NCBI GenBank assembly: GCA_019634245.1
Contig: JAHQVR010000333.1
Span: 1-11,091 of the forward strand
DNA: 11,091 bases
DNA from: Gammaproteobacteria bacterium
Lineage (GTDB): Bacteria > Pseudomonadota > Gammaproteobacteria > Granulosicoccales > Granulosicoccaceae
Direction of reading: 5' to 3'
Part shown: one piece after another, positions 5,837-11,091 of the stretch
Numbering within the stretch: the stretch's first letter is position 1
How the letters are laid out: the number at the start of each line of letters is the position of its first letter
Notes under the pieces: generated by a model
The model's input: the letters and a program-made list of their open reading frames with translations, nothing else
What the model was told of the DNA's origin: nothing
Database searches by the model: none
Program-made: the position numbers and the translations under genes

Positions 5837-7059
5837 GTTGCATGTTCCTTCGCGCCGATAGTCCAGATATCGTAATTATTGTCTAGCACGGTCACAGGCT
5901 TGTGGTCAGAATTGAGTATTTTTCTGTAGAAAAAAGCGACGACGTCTTCGATATCTTCGTTGTTGAGTACTTTCGTGATGCCACCTGTAAACACAATAGA
6001 GTTCATGGCAAGCAATTTAAGCGTGACATAAGCCGGGCGATAGTGTGACATCTTGCATAGCACGAGGAATATCGCTAACTGCATTAATATTTTTGTCGCT
6101 TTTTCGCTACTCTCTTTATAGATGTTCTCAGTGACCTTGAGGTGCATAAGCAGCTCATAGGCATATTCGTTGTTCTCCGCGGTAAAAATCAGGGACTGAC
6201 GAGATTTGTATACCCCAAGTTTTTTAAAAACGATTCTGTCATGGCCCTGCTCAGTTACGATATTGTCGCTAACCAAGTCTTTGGAATAGTGGACGTCCGT
6301 AGTCGCGCCGCCAATATCGATCAATATAAATGGATCGGTTACCGAAAATGAAGCGTTGATATACGGTAGTGACTTATTAACCACAAAGGGCGTGGAGTAA
6401 ATTTGGTTGCCGGTGATATCGTACAAATGCTTAATGTCGTCTTTGCCCTCTATATCTTGCTGGTAAAGGTTGGTGAGAAAATCTTTTAGGTGGTTTTCGA
6501 CGATGTGCAGTCGATTGTCAATAATATTAGGCAGTACGACGAGATTACCGATTGTCGAATCGATAACGGTGGCGTCTTTCGCATTGCCTACGTAAACAAC
6601 GTTTGAATAATTTAGTTTTGCCAAATAGCTGTTAAGCCTTTCGTCAAATACGCCAGAGTTTGAGTCGATACCGCCAACAATGATGACAACGTCGATTAAT
6701 TCGCTGGGTATGGAGTAGCTTTCGATATCTTGAAAAACGATAGAGTCGATAACATTGATACCAGAGTTGTAAGCAATGTTGGTGGCATACTTTAACGAGT
6801 AAGACTGAGTTAAACCAATGATCAGGGTGCTTAGTCCGCCATTAGCAGATGAGCATATATGAATATCCTGAGCTTCGTATCGCTGTACTGTATCCCCACA
6901 TTTGTGCATTAAATCGTCCAGAATTCGTTTGTTGAAATCCCGAAAATGCTGTTCTATGGAGTTAGCTGTACTGACCTTGAAGTAAGTGCTACCGATATCG
7001 ACCAGGAGCTTGTCCGAGCCGTTGCCAGATGAGTTAATGTTGGTGGTACCTGTACTCAC
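5827..7059 (-). CDS. glmL: Glutamate mutase accessory protein GlmL/MutL-type ASKHA ATPase
   Basis: This protein belongs to the MutL/GlmL family linked to B12-dependent glutamate mutase (not the mismatch-repair MutL). It has an actin/Hsp70/hexokinase-type ATPase fold and is thought to protect or reactivate the mutase. The phosphate-1 motif is D21-I-G-S-T-Y-F-K28, a second Gly motif is V-G-G-I-D-S-N-S-G (128-136), the phosphate-2 motif is D248-I-G-G-A-T-T-D255, and the adenosine-side motif is F357-T-G-G-I-T-K363. At 410 residues it is shorter than the roughly 460 I recall for clostridial GlmL. Translation starts at a GTG whose GTGA overlaps the glmE stop, so it is coupled to glmE; no strong Shine-Dalgarno is visible. 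It sits third in the glmS-glmE-glmL-ligase operon and acts in the cytoplasm. Confidence 0.85.
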   Translation of the reverse strand: MSTGTTNINSSGNGSDKLLVDIGSTYFKVSTANSIEQHFRDFNKRILDDLMHKCGDTVQRYEAQDIHICSSANGGLSTLIIGLTQSYSLKYATNIAYNSGINVIDSIVFQDIESYSIPSELIDVVIIVGGIDSNSGVFDERLNSYLAKLNYSNVVYVGNAKDATVIDSTIGNLVVLPNIIDNRLHIVENHLKDFLTNLYQQDIEGKDDIKHLYDITGNQIYSTPFVVNKSLPYINASFSVTDPFILIDIGGATTDVHYSKDLVSDNIVTEQGHDRIVFKKLGVYKSRQSLIFTAENNEYAYELLMHLKVTENIYKESSEKATKILMQLAIFLVLCKMSHYRPAYVTLKLLAMNSIVFTGGITKVLNNEDIEDVVAFFYRKILNSDHKPVTVLDNNYDIWTIGAKEHATCQ

Positions 7060-8420
7060 TGCATTATTCCGATGTCGTGGATAATGTCATTGACGATGCT
7101 GGTGGTGTCCTTATTAAGATCGCAGCATGATTTTTCGTATTCGAGACAATGATCTGGTATGGGTACACCGCCACGATCAATGATGCGGATATTTTTATCA
7201 GGATCACGAATGGTGATCATTTTGTTGTGATTGATTATATGCGGTGAAAACGGCACATCGATAATGCCATTTTTGATGGAGTTGAACACTTTACGCCAAA
7301 GTGTATCGGCCGGATCATTAAAAACCGCCTCCATAATCGCGTGTACTTCCGCAGTCAGTATCTCTTCCTCTTGCTCATCAGTGATGGCCGGCAACCCACC
7401 AAGTATGTTTAATGTGTATTGGGTGTTGGCAACCGTTTGAGCGTTTGCTTCTTTAGTAGGAATACCAACTGCTTCTTCACGGGTTTTTGTAATGATTTTG
7501 TCTGCACCTACCATCGATGCGATAACGGTAGACATATTAATGAGCTGATCGGCTGAATCACGATTAGTTGGGAAGGCACCCATCCATTGGTGGTACACAA
7601 GGTTGATTACCGCATCCTCACATCCGATTTGCTTTGCGTAGTGATTGGCAAGTGTGCGGGTTACCTTGCCGGTGACGATGTCCTGGATCATCGAGCCTTG
7701 TTGCGCAAACGATACTGAAAAAGATTTAACGCCTTCCTCAAGTGATAGCAACATTTCGAGTAGCTGGATGACAATCGTGATTGAGGGCGGCACAAGTGTC
7801 GCTGTCAGCGGCCCAAAGGATTCTCGATTAATGGGCTTGTTAAGGGTTGAGTAGTCTGCACAAACACGTTCTACATATTTCCAATAAAGAAACGCCTTAT
7901 CTAGAGGGAAGTTTTTTGAATAAGGCAAAAGGTAAGTGATCGGCCCACCTTCGATTTCAAATATCCCAGAGGCGATTGCGATTTCAATTAATAAGCGCGC
8001 ATCGGGTGTGCCATGGCGTAGACTAACTGGATGATTAAAATGCGTCATCATCTTGCGGGTTGTGCGATAACCGTGGTTAACCAGCGGATAACCGTTGAGC
8101 ATGTCGACTTCATTAGCTTCGCTGAGGCGAAGCATTTTTTTGGCTGTTGTGTAGTCGTTAAGGCGGGTGTTTGAATCGATAGTCAGTGGCAGCACGTCAA
8201 CATTGGCATCGACAAAAAATTCATACAGTGCGTATTGTTTTTCGTAAGTAGGAAACCCGCCACGAGGTTGTACCAACATTTTATCTTTGGTCGCGAAGTG
8301 ATGAGAGATGAACAGCTGCTCATCGGCACCTTTTACAAACTCGCGGACCTCATCAAAATCAAATGAGTCGACGTTTTCGTTACCGAGAATGATCTCTCGT
8401 TCTTCTTGTAGCTGACTCAT
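7056..8420 (-). CDS. glmE: Methylaspartate (glutamate) mutase, catalytic epsilon subunit
   Basis: GlmE forms the TIM-barrel catalytic component of the adenosylcobalamin-dependent isomerase that interconverts L-glutamate and L-threo-3-methylaspartate, with GlmS. The 454-residue sequence keeps the family blocks: Q-P-R-G-G (51-55), N-T-R-L-N (84-88), L-R-H-G-T-P-D-A-R-L-L (134-144), E-G-G-P-I-T-Y-L-L-P-Y (157-167), F-G-P-L-T-A-T-L-V-P-P (202-212), V-Y-H-Q-W-M-G-A-F-P (275-284) and K-T-R-E-E-A-V-G-I-P-T-K-E-A (312-325). Aligned by spacing to clostridial GlmE, the arginine claw (R53, R86, R135), E157, Y163, Y167, K312 and E316 are all present, so glutamate is the expected substrate. One change is Pro160 in place of the third Gly of E-G-G-G. 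The ATG overlaps the glmS stop by one base (TAATG), and its stop overlaps the glmL GTG. Confidence 0.95.
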   Translation of the reverse strand: MSQLQEEREIILGNENVDSFDFDEVREFVKGADEQLFISHHFATKDKMLVQPRGGFPTYEKQYALYEFFVDANVDVLPLTIDSNTRLNDYTTAKKMLRLSEANEVDMLNGYPLVNHGYRTTRKMMTHFNHPVSLRHGTPDARLLIEIAIASGIFEIEGGPITYLLPYSKNFPLDKAFLYWKYVERVCADYSTLNKPINRESFGPLTATLVPPSITIVIQLLEMLLSLEEGVKSFSVSFAQQGSMIQDIVTGKVTRTLANHYAKQIGCEDAVINLVYHQWMGAFPTNRDSADQLINMSTVIASMVGADKIITKTREEAVGIPTKEANAQTVANTQYTLNILGGLPAITDEQEEEILTAEVHAIMEAVFNDPADTLWRKVFNSIKNGIIDVPFSPHIINHNKMITIRDPDKNIRIIDRGGVPIPDHCLEYEKSCCDLNKDTTSIVNDIIHDIGIMQ

Positions 8421-8830
8421 TAGTGCCTACGTTCCCGCATATATTCTTCGAGCATATCCAGCCCGGTATTTAGGTCAACCTGGTGGCATACCAAATCAAA
8501 CCCGTAGGTTTTAAATCTGGGCACGATATCGTCGGCATTGCCACTGCCCACTGATAGATTGCCACCAATCATCATGGTGAGTTTATCAAGGCTTTTGTAT
8601 TTGGCTTTGAGCATTTTAACCTCGCGGCCCCAACCCTCGGCCTCTCCATTGAGTGATGAAATCAGTAGGATATCGGCTCCGGTTTCGACAGCAGCATCAA
8701 AGAATTCTTCCAGGTACGTGTTAACCCCCAGATTGAACACCTCGTAGCCTCTGGCGTTTAGCGACAGATCCATTAATCGATTGGCCACGACATGAATATC
8801 GTTGCCGATGACACCTGTTACGACTTTCAT
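8420..8830 (-). CDS. glmS: Methylaspartate (glutamate) mutase, B12-binding sigma subunit
   Basis: This 136-residue Rossmann-like protein is the cobalamin-binding half of glutamate mutase (also called MutS/GlmS; unrelated to glucosamine synthase or mismatch repair). The base-off/His-on signature reads G-N-D11-I-H13-V-V-A16, with His13 as the lower cobalt ligand. The usual final Gly of D-x-H-x-x-G is Ala16. S58-S-L-N-G62 and G89-G-N-L-S93 match the two downstream cobalamin-nucleotide loops. Length equals that of clostridial GlmS (about 137). It is the first gene of the mutase operon, with the ATG 123 bases from the start of the divergent RraA-like gene. Short G-rich elements (GAGTGG, AGGGGCGAG) precede the start. 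It works in the cytoplasm with GlmE, and the Ala substitution is the only visible oddity. Confidence 0.92.
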   Translation of the reverse strand: MKVVTGVIGNDIHVVANRLMDLSLNARGYEVFNLGVNTYLEEFFDAAVETGADILLISSLNGEAEGWGREVKMLKAKYKSLDKLTMMIGGNLSVGSGNADDIVPRFKTYGFDLVCHQVDLNTGLDMLEEYMRERRH

Positions 8831-8953
8831 TTTCCACTCGCCCCTGATCAGGCGGATATTCTACCAAAAGCCCTCAGTACATAGACGCTGAGATGGTAGT
8901 ATCTTTTTATGTTCGCGCCAAAGGGGCGCGTCAGGCTATATCGAGACCTACTT
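8831..8953. promoter_or_regulatory. Divergent regulatory region between glmS and RraA-like gene
   Basis: This 123-base gap holds several symmetrical elements. CCTGATCAGG (8843-8852) is a 10-bp palindrome. An imperfect inverted repeat has CTACCA at 8861-8866 and CTCAG at 8873-8877 on the left arm, answered by CTGAG at 8888-8892 and TGGTAG at 8894-8899 on the right. CGCGCC/GGCGCG (8914-8930) follows. A regulator site shared by the two divergent transcription units is plausible. I found no clear consensus promoter pair. Confidence 0.5.
8914..8930 (+). repeat. GC-rich hairpin in the RraA-like leader
   Basis: CGCGCC (8914-8919), loop AAAGG, GGCGCG (8925-8930) is a perfect 6-bp GC stem ending 23 bases before the chosen ATG at 8954. 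It lies between an upstream ATG at 8909 that lacks a Shine-Dalgarno and the homology-supported start. It could influence translation of the gene. No T-run follows, so it is not an intrinsic terminator. Confidence 0.4.
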
Positions 8954-9439
8954 ATGAGTGACTTCACCGCTGACTTCTGCGATACCTACCCCGATAAAGT
9001 TTCCGTGCTTGGCCCCGGCTACCAAAACTATGGTGGAGCGCTTCAATGCCAAGGCGAGGTTGTTACGATAAAGCTCGAGCACAACAACAACGATCTGATC
9101 ACACTTTTACGCGACGAGAATGGTGAAGGAAAGGTTGTGGTGGTGGATGCGGAGAAAACCTACTACGCCATCGTGGGTGAGAATCTGATGAAATTTGCTC
9201 AGAATAATGGCTTCGCTGGCATTATCGTTAATGGATATATAAGAGATACGCTGCAGATAAAAGACATCCCTGTAGCCTTGTATGCCCTCGGGACCTGTCC
9301 CAGAAAATACATACCGGTTACGCAGGGCAGACGAGATATTCCCTTGGCATTTGGGGGAGTGCAGTTTAATCCTGGCAACTACGTATATGCAGATACCGAT
9401 GGTGTAATCGTAACGGCAGCGCCATTGCCGAAAGCCTAG
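8954..9439 (+). CDS. RraA-like protein (RraA / 4-hydroxy-4-methyl-2-oxoglutarate aldolase superfamily)
   Basis: This superfamily includes RraA, the E. coli inhibitor of RNase E, and aldolases that cleave hydroxy-keto diacids such as 4-hydroxy-4-methyl-2-oxoglutarate. I chose the ATG at 8954: it gives 161 residues, the same as E. coli RraA, and starts with the family's N-terminal strand (F-T-A-D-F-C-D-T-Y). Family blocks seen are N-Y-G-G (25-28), V-V-V-V-D (61-65), N-G-Y-I-R-D (93-98), F-G-G-V-Q-F (133-138) and Y-A-D-T-D-G-V (145-151). Arg97-Asp98 and Gly75 match the aldolase-type G...R-D signature; E. coli RraA instead has R-Q. However, the Gly-rich D-G-G-G-S-x-R-R-A loop is replaced by D-A-E-K-T-Y-Y-A (65-72). 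The role is therefore uncertain: regulator, aldolase or decarboxylase. It is divergent from the mutase operon. Confidence 0.8.
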   Translation: MSDFTADFCDTYPDKVSVLGPGYQNYGGALQCQGEVVTIKLEHNNNDLITLLRDENGEGKVVVVDAEKTYYAIVGENLMKFAQNNGFAGIIVNGYIRDTLQIKDIPVALYALGTCPRKYIPVTQGRRDIPLAFGGVQFNPGNYVYADTDGVIVTAAPLPKA

Positions 9440-9464
9440 TTGTTAGGGATTTCTTAGGCCGAGT

Positions 9465-9474
9465 CCCCTAGGGG
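9465..9474. repeat. Perfect 10-bp palindrome CCCCTAGGGG
   Basis: CCCCTAGGGG lies 26 bases after the RraA-like stop and 78 bases before the aldo/keto reductase ATG. Having no loop, it is more likely a protein-binding site than a hairpin. The rest of the 113-base gap has an AT-rich stretch (TTATAAATCGATATC, 9477-9491) that could be promoter DNA, but no strong consensus is visible. Confidence 0.35.
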
Positions 9475-9552
9475 TTCTTATAAATCGATATCTGAGAGAC
9501 CGGGGCTAGTGGGTTTAGTCAGCTGTATCGATCTTAAGTGAAGGAGTTGGGT

Positions 9553-10536
9553 ATGCAAAGAAGAACACTTGGGCAAGGTTTGTCTGTTTCCGCCATTGGC
9601 CTGGGTTGTATGGGGATGAGTGAGTTTTATGGCCCTCATGATGATGACGAATCGTTATCTGTATTGCACCGAGCGACCGACTTGGGTGTGAGTTTTTTGG
9701 ATACCGCTGAAACCTACGGTTCGTACCATAACGAAGAATTGGTGGGTCGATTTATAAAACAAACCTCACAACCGCTAGAGATAGCCACTAAATTTGGCAT
9801 TGTCAGAAAGCCTGGAGAATATAAGCGGGTTATCGATAACAGTGCAGACTACGTGCGTAGTGCATGCGAAGGATCCTTAAAACGGCTTGGCCTGGAGAGT
9901 ATCGATTTATATTATGTTCATCGCATCGATAAAAGCCAGCCAATTGAAGATGTGATGACAACGCTCTCAAAGCTTGTTGCGGAAGGGAAAGTCAAACACA
10001 TCGGCTTGTGCGAGGTCAGTGCATCAACCTTGCGAAGAGCCCATGCTGTGCATCCTGTGTCCGCCGTTCAGACTGAATATTCCTTATGGACGCGTGATGT
10101 TGAAGAAGACATTCTGCCAACTTGCAAAGAGCTGGGTGTTGGGTTTGTACCTTATTCACCATTGGGAAGAGGATTTCTAACAGGTACGTACAACCAATCT
10201 ACAACGTTTGCTGACGATGACTTCAGAGCCAATCTGCCGAGGTTTTCGGACGAAAATATTGCGACAAATCTGGCTATTGTGGATTGCATACGAGGCTTTG
10301 CGACGGCCAAGCAATGCACACCCGCACAGTTATCGCTGGCGTGGCTATTAACTCGAGGCGAACACGTTGTGCCGATCCCCGGTACTCGCCGTATACCTTA
10401 TTTAGAAGAAAACACTGCTTCAGTTGATGTGTCTTTTACAGAGACTGAGTTGAATCAACTCGATACCGCGATGGATGAATTGACAGTGGCAGGCGAACGC
10501 TACACAGAAGAGGGGATGAAAGGGCTCAATGCGTAG
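9553..10536 (+). CDS. Aldo/keto reductase (YakC/AKR13-like)
   Basis: This is an NADPH-dependent cytoplasmic oxidoreductase reducing aldehydes or ketones; the natural substrate is not deducible. I take ATG at 9553, as AAGGAG at 9541-9546 is 6 bases upstream; the GTG at 9538 precedes the Shine-Dalgarno and is rejected. The 327-residue (beta/alpha)8 protein opens with L-S-V-S-A-I-G-L-G-C-M-G-M (10-22). The catalytic tetrad is visible as D50, Y55, K80 and H123. The cofactor-binding segments are F-V-P-Y-S-P-L-G-R-G-F in the middle and V-P-I-P-G-T-R-R near the C-terminus. No adjoining gene gives a pathway. It may be transcribed on its own or with the RraA-like gene, which lies 113 bases upstream. 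Confidence 0.9.
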   Translation: MQRRTLGQGLSVSAIGLGCMGMSEFYGPHDDDESLSVLHRATDLGVSFLDTAETYGSYHNEELVGRFIKQTSQPLEIATKFGIVRKPGEYKRVIDNSADYVRSACEGSLKRLGLESIDLYYVHRIDKSQPIEDVMTTLSKLVAEGKVKHIGLCEVSASTLRRAHAVHPVSAVQTEYSLWTRDVEEDILPTCKELGVGFVPYSPLGRGFLTGTYNQSTTFADDDFRANLPRFSDENIATNLAIVDCIRGFATAKQCTPAQLSLAWLLTRGEHVVPIPGTRRIPYLEENTASVDVSFTETELNQLDTAMDELTVAGERYTEEGMKGLNA

Positions 10537-10627
10537 CTTGTGCTAAACGTAATATTGCCCATTTAAAACTGGCTGTGGGTGAGGCGACAATACAACTTCG
10601 CTATTAGTGTAGAACCAAGGATGCCTG

Positions 10628-11091
10628 ATGACTGTGCAGCTCGTGGATAAGAAATACATATACCCCCTTTTCAATAGCTATATCACGCATATGAGCCAAC
10701 ATATAGTGATCGAAGACAAAGAGGCTTGGTACGCGTCTGCCATGCGCTATTTGGACAGCTACTCTTCAGACTCCGATCGTCATTTGTTTGCAGTAGATGA
10801 GTCTAATGTGGCAATTGGATTTGCAATGGTTAATCGTGAGCTTAAATATAACCGTGATGGTTCAGCGATAGCCGATTTTTATATTCAACCAAAACACCAG
10901 CGTCGGGGCTTTGGTTGTACCCTGGCCGAGTCAGTATTTAGTCATTTTCCTGGTCGATGGGAGGTTGCTGTGCTCCAGGGTAACGATAGTGCTAAATTAT
11001 TTTGGAGGCAGGTGATTGCATCTTATACTCAGGGCGACTATCAAGAATGGAAGGCGGTCGCTTATGAAGGATCTGGATATACGTTTGAAAA
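10628..11091 (+). CDS. GNAT-family N-acetyltransferase (partial, 3' end outside window)
   Basis: An open frame of 154 codons runs to the right edge from ATG 10628, with AAGGA at 10617-10621 as Shine-Dalgarno (6-base spacing). The acetyl-CoA pyrophosphate-binding motif A is Q-R-R-G-F-G, preceded by the beta-strand I-A-D-F-Y-I-Q-P that is usual before it. Further on come N-D-S-A-K-L-F-W-R (the motif-B-like helix with the family's N-x-x-A-x-x-F-W pattern) and Y-T-Q-G-D-Y-Q-E. GNAT enzymes transfer acetyl from acetyl-CoA to amines; the acceptor is unknown. Another ATG at 10621 is out of frame. The 91 bases before the start show no terminator-like hairpin. Confidence 0.82.
   Translation, partial: MTVQLVDKKYIYPLFNSYITHMSQHIVIEDKEAWYASAMRYLDSYSSDSDRHLFAVDESNVAIGFAMVNRELKYNRDGSAIADFYIQPKHQRRGFGCTLAESVFSHFPGRWEVAVLQGNDSAKLFWRQVIASYTQGDYQEWKAVAYEGSGYTFE

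Noticed and set aside
5827..7059. Mismatch-repair MutL or MutS
   Set aside because: The names coincide only; this protein has ASKHA phosphate motifs and sits in an operon with the glutamate mutase subunits.
4265..8830. Glutamate fermentation or methylaspartate cycle locus
   Set aside because: No methylaspartase, mesaconate hydratase or citramalate genes are in the window, and the last gene is a ligase; a biosynthetic use fits better, though genes elsewhere cannot be excluded.
8909..8953. Upstream ATG at 8909 as start of the RraA-like gene
   Set aside because: It has no Shine-Dalgarno, its 15 extra residues contain the GC hairpin, and the family length and N-terminal strand fit ATG 8954.

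Overview
The window looks like the chromosome of a moderate-GC (mid-40s %) gammaproteobacterium, probably marine or environmental. The evidence is Shine-Dalgarno-led genes, a Sec lipoprotein with a Gram-negative lipobox, an outer-membrane-type barrel ending in Phe, and an RraA-like protein of E. coli length. The genus cannot be fixed from the sequence. I see no rRNA, tRNA, CRISPR, insertion sequence or phage gene, and no gene-free stretch longer than about 140 bases.

Layout: (1) 1-977, minus strand: N-terminal part of a probable lipoprotein resembling DUF1800, running off the left edge. (2) 1119-4151, plus strand: a four-gene extracytoplasmic flavin/thiol cluster: an ApbE-type FAD:protein FMN transferase, a secreted TlpA-like thioredoxin (CAPC), a tiny DUF4266 lipoprotein with a GGGCGCN tail, and a DUF3570 beta-barrel. 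The last three are almost certainly one operon (ATGA overlap, then a 2-nt gap). Two inverted repeats separate the apbE-like gene from the other three. (3) 8830-4265, minus strand: four overlapping genes, glmS-glmE-glmL plus an AMP-binding acyl-CoA ligase-like gene. They encode a B12-dependent glutamate mutase (L-glutamate to L-threo-3-methylaspartate), its ASKHA-fold accessory protein, and an adenylate-forming enzyme. (4) 8954-11091, plus strand: a divergent RraA-like protein, an aldo/keto reductase and a partial GNAT acetyltransferase.

The flavin cluster: ApbE attaches FMN to Ser/Thr in an [ST]GA[ST] context. The DUF3570 barrel has D-T-M-S-G-A-S-P-T-G-A-V near its mature N-terminus, very like the FMN-binding motif of RnfG/NqrC, so it is the best flavin-acceptor candidate in the window. 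The thioredoxin and the Cys-tailed lipoprotein could exchange electrons with it or keep it reduced. The ApbE has no signal peptide, so modification before export is an open question.

The mutase operon: the catalytic subunit keeps every glutamate-binding residue I can place, but no methylaspartase or mesaconase lies nearby. The last gene is instead an acyl-CoA/amino-acid ligase of the type seen near exosortase-A loci. Its catalytic A10 lysine is Gln and its ATP-loop is altered. This suggests that 3-methylaspartate is used as a building block rather than degraded, with an unconventional or inactive ligase. This orphan mutase-ligase operon and the possible flavinylated barrel are the two most unusual systems here.
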